The translations under genes and the position numbers were made by a program. The notes under the pieces are model-generated. The model was not told where the DNA came from, did not search any database, and saw only the letters and a program-made list of their open reading frames with translations. A stretch of DNA of 64,000 nt, from assembly GCA_964408455.1 (NCBI GenBank), contig CAYOZN010000027.1, positions 21,567 through 85,566 of the forward strand, given 5' to 3'. Shown here one piece after another: positions 45,071 through 53,148 of the stretch (position 1 is its first letter; each line of letters starts with the position of its first letter). The stretch is from CAYOZN01 sp964408455. GTDB lineage: Bacteria; Planctomycetota; Phycisphaerae; UBA1845; UTPLA1.

Positions 45071-45982
45071 CTACTGAAGCGCAAACCTGTTCGCCGAACG
45101 GCGTCCGATGCTGAGCACGCCGTCGAAAACTTCCTGATCGAGGTCTTTCTGACCGTGCGGATTCTGCAAAGTGCTGATCGCGAATTCGCCGTCGCGATCT
45201 CGATCGGTAAAGCCGCTGACATGGCCGTCCGCGAACAGCACGTTGGCACGTACTCGATTGTGATTTTTGAATGGCACGTAGCTCGACATGCCGTGCGCCG
45301 GGCCGAAGTCCGCGTAATTCTGCGTACCGTATGGACCGGCGAATGGACCATCGGTCATGGTTTTGACCGAGCGTTCAGCCAGCACGAGATCATCGGTGTC
45401 GGTGCGGCCATCGCCCAGCAGCGGCACGCGCGACGAATGTGTGTTCTTGAGGGAGCTGAGATTGAGCGGGCCGCGCGTTGCGGAGACTGCTCGCAGATTC
45501 GTGTTGCCGGAATAGGGGTTCCACTCGGTCCGGCCCATGAACCACGACTGTGTGTAATTCGTGTTGTATCCACGCGAGATCAGATCGGCGGCCTGCTCCG
45601 GCGAGTATGTATTGCCGCTGACGCCCAGTTTCTGGTTGTATCTTGCAGGGTTTGAGCTGCACAGGGCTTTGGCCGGGTAGGCGAGATCCAGATTTACGAG
45701 ATCCGCGACCCAACCCACCTGATCCACCGGCCCGTCGCGATCGTTGCTCAGCTCGGGATCAAAGGAACCCGAGCACAACGCATCGTCGTTTGAATTGGCG
45801 TAGCCCTGAAAGCCGATGCCAAACTGCATCAGGTTGGCTCGGCAGGCCGTTTCCTTTCCACGTTCGCGCGCAGCCGACAATGCAGGAAGCAGTATTGATA
45901 TCAGTATCGCGATGATCGCGATGACCACGAGTAGCTCAATGAGTGAGAATCCGTTCTGTCGATTTCGGGAACGGTGATTCAT
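45071..45982 (-). CDS. Prepilin-type surface protein
   Basis: A 303-residue protein with a prepilin leader (MNHRSRNRQNG) and signature FSLIELLVVIAIIAILISILLPALSAARE, cleaved after the first Gly. The C-terminal part has HNRVRANVLFADGHVSGF, a variant with ten residues between His and DG instead of nine. The ATG at 45982 has GAGGA upstream; the longer open frame to 46519 has no signal. It is related in design to the protein at 7371 but differs in most of its body. Likely a pseudopilin or surface filament subunit. Confidence 0.8.
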   Translation of the reverse strand: MNHRSRNRQNGFSLIELLVVIAIIAILISILLPALSAARERGKETACRANLMQFGIGFQGYANSNDDALCSGSFDPELSNDRDGPVDQVGWVADLVNLDLAYPAKALCSSNPARYNQKLGVSGNTYSPEQAADLISRGYNTNYTQSWFMGRTEWNPYSGNTNLRAVSATRGPLNLSSLKNTHSSRVPLLGDGRTDTDDLVLAERSVKTMTDGPFAGPYGTQNYADFGPAHGMSSYVPFKNHNRVRANVLFADGHVSGFTDRDRDGEFAISTLQNPHGQKDLDQEVFDGVLSIGRRSANRFALQ

Positions 45983-46662
45983 TCGTAATCCTCGCAACAA
46001 TGGTCGCGGAGCGCCGCTGTTGATGAATCCCCCTTCTCGTCCGCTTTCTGCGATGGTCGCGATCTCACGGCGGGCAACGTACCTGCCGCTTGTGTTGACA
46101 CCATTGCGGGTAAGTGAATGTTTTATGAAGTAGCGCCCATCGGGCTTGCTGGCCGGTGCCCCGCCGGCAACAATGACGCCGCGATCAGGGCAATCGAAAG
46201 CCGCCGATACCGGGCCCAAGCTCGGAAACCGGCATGTCTCCTGTGATTTCTGGTTCCTTACGAATCCCGGAAATGTGGTTTCGCGGTTGGAAAGCGGCCT
46301 TTGCCGCTGCCGCACACCGTCGAGTAGCGGCCCCTTCCGCTGCGGGTGCGACCGAATGTCCGTTTTTTGGCGGAACACTGAGCACATCTCATGGTTAGAG
46401 GAGCAGTCGGCGGCGTCGCAGCGGCGCGGGCGAGAACTGTTGATTTGGCCCTGGCGCGCTTCAGCGCGCCCCGGATTGCCTCGGTTTGCCTCACGCTTTT
46501 TTTTGGTGAGGCGCCTCACTGGACCCCCGAAGGGAGCCTTCGATGTGTCGCCCGTTGCCGTCAGAAAATAAATTTCGTAAAAAAATCTCGGCTCGTCAGT
46601 TGCGCGTAAGCCGAGCGGAGAACACGAACGCCTGCCAGCCCCGACAATCCTTGAATTTCGCG
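45983..46662. other. Long divergent intergenic region
   Basis: A 680-base region between the prepilin and the DUF2252 gene with no supportable gene. It holds a 7-bp stem hairpin with TTCA loop (46454-46471) and a set of alternating inverted arms (46488-46519), listed separately. A TTGACA (46095-46100) lacks a good -10 partner. Promoters for both flanking genes must lie here. Confidence 0.5.
46488..46519 (+). repeat. Three alternating inverted-repeat arms
   Basis: GCCTCAC (46488-46494), an 11-base T-rich spacer, then GTGAGGC immediately followed by GCCTCAC (46506-46519). The middle arm can pair with either neighbour, giving two mutually exclusive hairpins, one of them a perfect 14-base palindrome. 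Confidence 0.4.
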
Positions 46663-48132
46663 ATGAACCCGATCAAGGTGTGTTCACCACGTGGACGCCG
46701 GATGTCAATGCTCCTGGCGGCGGCGATACTCCTGGGACTTCAGCTCCCGGCTTTCGGAAACGACAATGCTCCGAGGACCCTCAAACTGATTCGCGGCTTT
46801 AATCCACACCTCTCTCGCGAAAGCCCGTTGCAGCTTCCCATGAAGCTGTACTCGCTTTCGCAGAATGAGTACCAGTTCTTTCGGGGTACGGCCGACCTGT
46901 TTTATCGTTGGTGCCTCGAGCACTGTGCCGACTGGATTGTAACTCCCCAGCCACTGGTGCTGCTGCATGGAGATGTGCATCCGGGCAACGTCGGCACGTT
47001 CGAAGTGCACGCTGGAAAGGAGATTCAATGGCGGGTTGGCCTGGTCGATTTTGACGAAGCCTTCCGGGGACCGCATCCGTTTGATCTTCTGCGCGCATTG
47101 ACGTCGCTTCGATTCGCGGCAGCAGAAAACGCATTAAGCATCAGCGAGGCCGAGTGGAGCGAAATCGCAGAGCATATGTGCAGGACCTATTCCGCGGCAA
47201 TTAGTGAGGACTCGCCAGAGGCCGTCCTGGATGATTGCGCCCTGGCTCGCGACCTGCTCCGCTCGTCGGCCCGCGATCGCTCGCGCTCGCGACAATATTA
47301 CGACCGTTTCTTGGGGCCAGATCGCGAGGAGCCGTGCTTCCGAAGGCGTGTCGTTCGAAAAGGTCGCTTGAAGGACATCATCGATCCATTGGAGGATGGG
47401 CAGTTTTCACAATTCAAAGATGTGCTCTGGGACGCTGTTTCGCAGCAATCCGCATTCCGGCAGGCGGGTCTCGATTTTCGCATGCGGCAGGACTTTGATG
47501 CGGCGCTGAAGGACTTGGGCAGGTACACGAAAGTGGACAGCGCCGGCAGCCAGGGCGTTGAGAAGTATCTGGCCCTGCTCCTGGTCGCCGCCCCGCATGA
47601 CGCATCGCCGATTATTCTTCAACTTAAACAGCAACCGGTGCCGGCGGCCGAGCGTGCGGGCCTCCGCGCGGCCATCCGTGACTCACGCGAGGACATCGAC
47701 GCCATTCCGGCGGAGGGTGCAAGTCGCGCCGCGTTTGTCGCGGCCGCGCAACGGCATTACGCCGAGGCTCCGCCTCGCCTGTTGGGTCATGTCCGACTCG
47801 AAACGCGATCGTATCTGATCAAGCCAAAGGCGCCGGGATATGAGGAATTGTCGTGCAAAGACTTGAAGCATCCCGGCAAGATCATGGAGGCAGCAAGATT
47901 ACTTGGTTTCTTGCTGGGACGGGCACACCGCGATGCATTCAAATCGCAGACGGGTAAATGCACCGAACCCGTACTGCCCGATCTGCCTGCCAGGCTGACC
48001 GAAAGAAGCGAAGCGGTTCAGAAAGCATTGTCGATGCAATACCGCGATCTGATGAACGACAAGGAAGCGCGTGGCTTGATCAGAAGCGCATCGGAGTTGG
48101 TGAAGGCCGCGGTTGTCAAGTCAAAGCCCTGA
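46663..48132 (+). CDS. Exported DUF2252-family (kinase-like fold) protein
   Basis: A 489-residue protein with a signal peptide (MSMLLAAAILLGLQLPAFG, cleavage near residue 33) followed by a DUF2252 domain. The aminoglycoside-kinase-like catalytic loop is visible as LLHGDVHPGNVG (about 108-119), and the metal-binding LVDFDEAFRGP follows about 20 residues later. DUF2252 proteins are usually cytoplasmic and of unknown substrate; a secreted copy would lack ATP, so either the fold has another role or the signal is for lipid or membrane retention. The ATG at 46663 is preferred over upstream codons, which have no support. Confidence 0.7.
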   Translation: MNPIKVCSPRGRRMSMLLAAAILLGLQLPAFGNDNAPRTLKLIRGFNPHLSRESPLQLPMKLYSLSQNEYQFFRGTADLFYRWCLEHCADWIVTPQPLVLLHGDVHPGNVGTFEVHAGKEIQWRVGLVDFDEAFRGPHPFDLLRALTSLRFAAAENALSISEAEWSEIAEHMCRTYSAAISEDSPEAVLDDCALARDLLRSSARDRSRSRQYYDRFLGPDREEPCFRRRVVRKGRLKDIIDPLEDGQFSQFKDVLWDAVSQQSAFRQAGLDFRMRQDFDAALKDLGRYTKVDSAGSQGVEKYLALLLVAAPHDASPIILQLKQQPVPAAERAGLRAAIRDSREDIDAIPAEGASRAAFVAAAQRHYAEAPPRLLGHVRLETRSYLIKPKAPGYEELSCKDLKHPGKIMEAARLLGFLLGRAHRDAFKSQTGKCTEPVLPDLPARLTERSEAVQKALSMQYRDLMNDKEARGLIRSASELVKAAVVKSKP

Positions 48133-48215
48133 CTCGGTCCTTCAGCAGGAGCATGCCCATGCTGTGCACGTCGCGGCCCTCTGATACTCTGTCGCCAGAG
48201 CGTTCCGGCCGCCGG

Positions 48216-48560
48216 CTAGCTCTTTGCAGATCGAAACAGAATCAGCAGCATGGTCACGTCGGTCTTTGCGCGGATCGCGTGTTTCAGGTGCGCATCCATA
48301 TGAATGAACGAGCCCGGCGCGGCGGAGATGCGGTCATCATTCAGCGTGACGTCGGCCTCGCCGCGGATAAAGTAGAGCATGGCGGGCATGCTGGCGGTGT
48401 GCTCCGACAATTCCTGGCCGGGGGCAAATGTGAACAGGACTGCCTTGACGTGGTCAGCCTCATACAGCTTCCGCGTCAGTATTCCATCCGTCGGGACGGG
48501 CTGATGTTCGTCCAGATGGTGCAGGAGTGCATAACCGATGCTTTCCGGGCTGGCCGTCAT
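48216..48560 (-). CDS. Cupin-domain protein of the NO-response operon
   Basis: A 114-residue single-domain cupin. The two cupin motifs are seen as PGQELSEHTASMPAMLYFIRGEADV (about 47-71) and PGSFIHMDAHLKHAIRA (about 82-98), with metal-ligand His residues. Such small cupins bind iron or other metal and are frequent beside NO-stress genes. It is the last gene of the operon; its ATG overlaps the methyltransferase stop by four bases. Its precise role (sensor, dioxygenase or storage) cannot be read from sequence. Confidence 0.75.
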   Translation of the reverse strand: MTASPESIGYALLHHLDEHQPVPTDGILTRKLYEADHVKAVLFTFAPGQELSEHTASMPAMLYFIRGEADVTLNDDRISAAPGSFIHMDAHLKHAIRAKTDVTMLLILFRSAKS

Positions 48561-49366
48561 GATTTCTCTCCGATCAGAACCACTGCGCGAAGGTGTTCCT
48601 CATACTTACGAAAGACACGCCTCATGGCGAGAACGCGGCGCCGCGCCTCGGGCGTCGTCAGGACATTCCAGGCGAATCGCAATGCGCGACCAATGCCCTC
48701 GTCGCGCACCAGCCGCCGCGGCTCGAGCAGGTGCATCGGGGCGAGGGCAACGTAGCTTGCGGATAAACCGTGCAGGCCGAACAATCGACGCCATTCCGTC
48801 ATAGTAAGCGGACGCACACCGTGGTGGATGACATGCGACAGATCGTGCTCCAGCGACTTGACGATCTGGTCGTCCGCATCATCGGGCACGATGGCGATTT
48901 CGTGAATGCCATATCGCCCGCCGCGCCGCAGCAGCCGGGCCGCCTCGGCGACAATGCGCGACTTCTGCGTGTGCGACTGCATCGTCAGCATCGCCTCGCC
49001 ATAGACCACACTGGCGCATTCATCGGCCAGCCCGGTGTCGGCGGCGTCACCGACGATGCACTGCTGCGAGGGATCGCTCATCCCGGCGCGAACGAGGGCG
49101 GCCGCGTCAATGTCGCGCTCGACGGCCGTGTAGCTGTTGGGACCGCGCGCCAGGGTGCGCTGCGCCGTCAGGCCCAGGCCGGGGGCGAACTCGACAACGT
49201 CGTCGCCAGTGTCGATGTTAAGCAGCTCCAGGAGCCGGGTTGTCAGTTCGATGCCGCCGGGCCGGAGAACGCGCTTGCCCATACGGGCCAGCAGCCAGTG
49301 GCCGGGCATTTTCGAAGTGGACATGGCGCATCCCGGCGTCGTCATGGGTGTCGTCAGCATCGTCAC
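48557..49366 (-). CDS. SAM-dependent methyltransferase of the NO-response operon
   Basis: A 269-residue class I methyltransferase. Motif I is VVEFAPGLGLTAQ (about 57-69), followed by the acidic residue at the end of strand 2 (YTAVERD) and an AARLLRRGGRYGIHEI segment. It starts with GTG inside the stop of the RIC gene, with a strong GGAGG six bases upstream. The substrate is unknown. The operon context (qNOR, RIC, cupin) suggests a role in nitrosative stress or in modifying a cofactor or quinone, which is inference only. Confidence 0.75.
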   Translation of the reverse strand: MTMLTTPMTTPGCAMSTSKMPGHWLLARMGKRVLRPGGIELTTRLLELLNIDTGDDVVEFAPGLGLTAQRTLARGPNSYTAVERDIDAAALVRAGMSDPSQQCIVGDAADTGLADECASVVYGEAMLTMQSHTQKSRIVAEAARLLRRGGRYGIHEIAIVPDDADDQIVKSLEHDLSHVIHHGVRPLTMTEWRRLFGLHGLSASYVALAPMHLLEPRRLVRDEGIGRALRFAWNVLTTPEARRRVLAMRRVFRKYEEHLRAVVLIGEKS

Positions 49367-50115
49367 GAGGCACCTCCTTCGGTATCGCTTGCAGATGAGG
49401 CGCCGCCGCTCTGGAGCGCGACCGCGCGCGGGAAGAGAATGTGGTTTTCCTTGTGGACGTGTACGAGCATGTCGGCTTCCAGCTCTTCGAGGCCGGCGAG
49501 CAGGGCGCGATAGGTATTGCAGGCCCAGTCAGGCGGCACGAAGCCGTCGGTGACGACTCGCATGCGCTCCAGGGCGTCGCCAGCGTCCTGGTGTTCATGT
49601 TCCATGACGCTGATGGGGTTTCGAATGTCGCCGCAGAAACCGGCGGGACCCCCGCCGACGCCGCGCTCGAGCCGGGCGATGAAGGGAAAGAGGATCTGTT
49701 CTTCCTTCTGCATGTGCGACACCAGTTCTCCTGCGAAGCCGGCAAACACACTGCGAAGCTCGACGAGCGAGGGATTCCGCCCGCCGTGCACGGAGGCGAC
49801 TTTCGCCACCATCGCACCCAGGCGGGGAAGCTCGGTTCGCAGATAGTCGTGATGCCGATCGACGATGTGCTCGCACAGTTCGGCCAGCGGTGCTTTCCGC
49901 CAGTCCTGGCTGCCGGCGCCCTCCGGCTGGGCATTTGCTTCATCAAGCGCATTGCGGACGAGGTCCACCGGAATGTTTCGATCGCGACATGCCTGCTCAA
50001 GCGTGACGTTGCCGCCGCAGCAGAAATCGATGCCAAACCGCTGGAACACGCGGGAGAGCCCCGGCCGCTCCGCCACAATCATACCCACCGTTTGAGACTG
50101 GGCTGCGTTAGTCAT
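49363..50115 (-). CDS. RIC/ScdA/YtfE-type di-iron iron-sulfur repair protein
   Basis: A 250-residue repair protein. The N-terminal DUF542 domain has the conserved FGIDFCCGGNVTLEQAC (about 27-43). The hemerythrin-like domain follows, with di-iron His/Glu ligands in VDRHHDYLRTELPRL, SHMQKEEQILFP, EHEHQDAG and HVHKENHILFPRA. RIC proteins donate iron to damaged [Fe-S] clusters after NO or peroxide stress. The ATG at 50115 has GGAG nine bases upstream. It lies 77 bases after the qNOR gene on the same strand. Confidence 0.9.
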   Translation of the reverse strand: MTNAAQSQTVGMIVAERPGLSRVFQRFGIDFCCGGNVTLEQACRDRNIPVDLVRNALDEANAQPEGAGSQDWRKAPLAELCEHIVDRHHDYLRTELPRLGAMVAKVASVHGGRNPSLVELRSVFAGFAGELVSHMQKEEQILFPFIARLERGVGGGPAGFCGDIRNPISVMEHEHQDAGDALERMRVVTDGFVPPDWACNTYRALLAGLEELEADMLVHVHKENHILFPRAVALQSGGASSASDTEGGAS

Positions 50116-50192
50116 ATCAGATTCTCCTCTCAGGTTTCCTGTCAAAAACTATGCTGGCAACGGCCGCACATGCGCGCCGATGCAACCGGAAC

Positions 50193-52484
50193 TCAGGCCT
50201 GCACGGCGACGTTTACGCTCGGTGTCAGGGCTCTGTCCTCTCGATGGACCGACCAGCCGAGCTTCAGCCCCAGCACGAACCACACGAGGGCCACGATGCC
50301 GGCGGCGAAGATGGTGTCGCCAACGACGCGCAACCAGCGCAGCGTGTCCACGAGCGGCGTCTGAAGGAACTCGGCCGACCGCGCGTACCACATGCCCGTT
50401 TCCATGCTTGCGTATGCCTGCATGAGTCCGACGGGAAGCAGGCTGAGCACCACCATCAGCGTGAGGCCGATGTTGATCGACCAGAAGGCGAACGCGACGA
50501 CGCCGGTCTTCCATGCGTAGCGAGTAGCCATTCCCTTGAGGCAGAACAGCATCAGGCCGATGCCGAGCATGCCGTACACGCCGAAAAGCGCCGTGTGCCC
50601 GTGCACCGGCGTCGTGTTCAATCCCTGCATGTAGTAGAGGGCCACGGGCGTATTGATCATAAAGCCGAAAAGGCCGGCGCCGACGAGATTCCAGAAGGCG
50701 ACGGCGACGAAGAAGTAAATGGGCCACTTGTATGCCTGAACCCATGGACGCGCGCGGCTGAGCGTAAGATTTTCATAGGCTTCGAAGCCGATGAGGACCA
50801 GCGGCACTACTTCGAGCGCACTGAAGACGGAGCCGATCGCCAGCACGGCCGTGGGAGTTCCGGAGAAATACAGGTGATGGAAGGTGCCGAGGATTCCGCC
50901 GGCGAGGAAAATCGTGGTGGAAAACAGCACGGTGGCCGTGGCCGTTCCCGCTCGGAGCAGGCCCATACGCGTGAACAAAAACGCGATGACCACGGTGGCG
51001 AAGACTTCGAAGAAACCCTCGACCCAGAGGTGGACGACCCACCAGCGCCAGTATTCGGCCATGGCGAGATTGGTCTGCCGCCCCCACATGAGGCCGGCGC
51101 CATAGAAGAGCGCAATGGCCGCGGACGCCAGCAGAAAGAGTGCGAGCAGGTGGCGGTGTTCGCTCGGTCGGCGGACCGCCGGCCACATGGCGCGCACCAT
51201 GAGAAACAGCCACAGGAACAGTCCGACGAAGAGGAACAACTGCCAGAATCGACCCAGTTCGACGTATTCGTAGCCCTGGTGGCCGAACCAGAAATTCGCC
51301 TCAAAACCCAGGCGCTGTTGCACGCCGAGCCACTGGCCGAACATGGAACCCGCGACAATGACGAGCAGGCAGACGAACAGGATGTTGACGCCGAGCCGTT
51401 GGAACCGGGGCTCATGGCCGGACACGGCGGGGGCGATGAACAGGCCGGTCGCCAGCCAGGCGGTGGCAATCCAGAAGATGCCCAGTTGTACGTGCCATGT
51501 TCGCGTCACTGCGTAGGGCAGCCACTTGGCAAGGGGAATGCCGTAGAAGCCGGAGCCTTCGACGCCGTAGTGGGCCGTGATTGCTCCCAGGCCGACCTGC
51601 ACGAGGATCAGGGCTGCGACGACCCAGAAGTATTTCAGCGTCGCCTTCATCGACGGCGTGGGATTCAAGGCCAGCAGCGGATCGCGCGCCGGGGGCGGTT
51701 CGCCCTCGGGCTCCTCGTTTCGCTTCAGAACGGCGTAATACCATGCCAGAGCGCCGACACCGCCCAGCAGCAGGACGACGCTGATGACCGACCAGAGAAC
51801 CAGCGAGGCCGTGGGCTTGTTATCGATGAGCTGCTCAGCGGGCCAGTTCTGCGTGTAGGAAACGTCGGAGTTCGGACGCGCCGTCACGCAGGCCCAGGAG
51901 GCCCAGAAGAAAAAGCCGTTCAGGATCCGCTTGCGCTCCGGGTCCCGCAGCGCACCAGCGGGAATGGCGTAGGCCTCGCGCAGGTCGTGGAGGGCGGGAT
52001 CGTCGCCGAAGAGCGCGGTGTAGTGTCTGCCAACTTCCTCGATGGCCGCTGCGCGCGTCTCGGAAACGACAATATCGCCGGTATCGGGGTTAAAGGTGTT
52101 CTTACGGAGTTCGTCGGTCAGTCTCGACTTCAATGCCGCCCGTTTGCCCTCGTCGAGTTCCTCAAACGGCTGGCCGTGTTCCGATCGTGCCCAGACATTC
52201 AGGATGGCCAGCGACTCGCGGTGCAGCCAGTCGGCCGACCAGTCGGGGGCTACGTAGGCGCCATGGCCCCAGACGCTGCCGACCTGGTGCCCCCCCATCG
52301 ACTGCCAGACATTCTGGCCGTTCTTGATGTCGTCGCCGGTGTATAGGACGCGGCCGTCGGTGGTGATAACCCGCTGCGGCACCGGCGGCGCCATGCGGTA
52401 GATTTCGAGGCCGTAGTAGCCGAGGACGGCGAAGGACACGACGATGACGATTCCTAAACCTAGCCATAGTCTAAAGTAACGCAC
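50193..52484 (-). CDS. norZ: Quinol-dependent nitric oxide reductase (qNOR)
   Basis: A 763-residue fused NO reductase of the haem-copper oxidase superfamily that reduces NO to N2O with quinol. The N-terminal extension typical of qNOR is present (one helix, then a periplasmic cytochrome-c-like fold without haem-c motif: QNVWQSMGGHQVGSVWGHGA, SFAVLGYYGLEIY before it). The NorB core has 12 further helices with the haem and FeB ligand segments WWVVHLWVEGFFEVF, HHLYFSGTP and HGHTALFGVYGMLG. Its acidic residues (VEG, and E in FSALEVVPL) fit NOR. It heads the operon with RIC, methyltransferase and cupin. Regulation by the divergent Rrf2 gene is likely. Confidence 0.93.
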   Translation of the reverse strand: MRYFRLWLGLGIVIVVSFAVLGYYGLEIYRMAPPVPQRVITTDGRVLYTGDDIKNGQNVWQSMGGHQVGSVWGHGAYVAPDWSADWLHRESLAILNVWARSEHGQPFEELDEGKRAALKSRLTDELRKNTFNPDTGDIVVSETRAAAIEEVGRHYTALFGDDPALHDLREAYAIPAGALRDPERKRILNGFFFWASWACVTARPNSDVSYTQNWPAEQLIDNKPTASLVLWSVISVVLLLGGVGALAWYYAVLKRNEEPEGEPPPARDPLLALNPTPSMKATLKYFWVVAALILVQVGLGAITAHYGVEGSGFYGIPLAKWLPYAVTRTWHVQLGIFWIATAWLATGLFIAPAVSGHEPRFQRLGVNILFVCLLVIVAGSMFGQWLGVQQRLGFEANFWFGHQGYEYVELGRFWQLFLFVGLFLWLFLMVRAMWPAVRRPSEHRHLLALFLLASAAIALFYGAGLMWGRQTNLAMAEYWRWWVVHLWVEGFFEVFATVVIAFLFTRMGLLRAGTATATVLFSTTIFLAGGILGTFHHLYFSGTPTAVLAIGSVFSALEVVPLVLIGFEAYENLTLSRARPWVQAYKWPIYFFVAVAFWNLVGAGLFGFMINTPVALYYMQGLNTTPVHGHTALFGVYGMLGIGLMLFCLKGMATRYAWKTGVVAFAFWSINIGLTLMVVLSLLPVGLMQAYASMETGMWYARSAEFLQTPLVDTLRWLRVVGDTIFAAGIVALVWFVLGLKLGWSVHREDRALTPSVNVAVQA

Positions 52485-52522
52485 GCAACTGACCTCCCGG
52501 AGATTCGTGCCGCAGCTAAATA

Positions 52523-52546
52523 TGGATATGTTTACCTACATATCCA
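52523..52546. promoter_or_regulatory. Inverted repeat, likely NsrR-type operator for the qNOR gene
   Basis: TGGATATGT (52523-52531), a six-base spacer and ACATATCCA (52538-52546) form a perfect 9-bp inverted repeat about 40 bases upstream of the qNOR start. It is AT-rich and dyad-symmetric, like operators of NO-sensing Rrf2 regulators. Confidence 0.6.
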
Positions 52547-52574
52547 CTTTACAATATCAGCTTACCATGGTATA

Positions 52575-52596
52575 TTATTGATGTCAAGATCAATAA
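52575..52596. promoter_or_regulatory. Second inverted repeat near the Rrf2 regulator start
   Basis: TTATTGAT (52575-52582), a six-base spacer and ATCAATAA (52589-52596) form a perfect 8-bp inverted repeat ending 21 bases before the regulator ATG, in a promoter or operator position. Its arms differ from the first repeat but the geometry is the same. A TACCATGGTA palindrome (52563-52572) lies just upstream. Confidence 0.55.
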
Positions 52597-52617
52597 ATCA
52601 TTTATTGGAGGCCAGGC

Positions 52618-53112
52618 ATGATATCGCAGACTGCTGAATACGCCCTGCGGGCCATCGTTTGCCTGGCGGATTGCGGCCAGCCCGCCATGACGACGCAGGA
52701 AATCGCGTCCGTCACACAGGTTCCGAGTGGCTACCTGTCCAAGGTGCTATCGGCCCTGGGGCGGGCCGGCCTGGTGCAGGCGCAACGGGGCCTGCACGGG
52801 GGATTTTCTCTCAGCCGGCCGCCGGCGGAGCTGACGGTGCTGGATGTGGTCAACGCCGTGGACCCGATCCGCCGGATCCATTCCTGCCCGCTGGGGCTCG
52901 CGTCGCACGGTGTGAACCTGTGCCCGCTACACCGCCGGCTGGACGATGCGACCGCCATGATCGAGCAGACATTTTCAGTATCGAAGGTGTCCGATCTGCT
53001 GTCGCAGGAGGGCGGCATCGTTCCCCTGCGCGAGCAACGGTCAGTGCCGCCGGAAGCTGATTACCCGCCGCGGCCTGGCTGTTGCCACGCGTACACGGCA
53101 GACGAACAATAA
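52618..53112 (+). CDS. Rrf2-family transcriptional regulator (NsrR-like)
   Basis: A 164-residue Rrf2 regulator. The winged helix is clear: ISQTAEYALRAIVCLA, TTQEIASVTQVPSGYLSKVLSAL, AGLVQAQRGLHGGFSL. Two cysteines, Cys90 and Cys102 (SCPLGLASHGVNLCPLH), stand where NsrR/IscR bind an Fe-S cluster; NsrR and IscR usually have three, so a His or a Cys from elsewhere may complete the site. A Cys-rich C-terminal end (PGCCHAY) is unusual. It is divergent from qNOR, and GGAGG precedes the ATG. Probably a NO-responsive repressor of the qNOR operon and of itself. Confidence 0.85.
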   Translation: MISQTAEYALRAIVCLADCGQPAMTTQEIASVTQVPSGYLSKVLSALGRAGLVQAQRGLHGGFSLSRPPAELTVLDVVNAVDPIRRIHSCPLGLASHGVNLCPLHRRLDDATAMIEQTFSVSKVSDLLSQEGGIVPLREQRSVPPEADYPPRPGCCHAYTADEQ

Positions 53113-53148
53113 TCGCACGCGCGATCAGGCACGCATAGTGATCACATC

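Noticed and set aside
50151..52346. A 731-codon plus-strand open frame
   Set aside because: It is antisense to qNOR and consists of Arg/Gln/Glu/His-rich text without domain features.
52575..52596. FNR/DNR box before the Rrf2 regulator
   Set aside because: TTGAT and ATCAA are present but separated by six bases, while FNR-type sites have four. Kept only as an inverted repeat.
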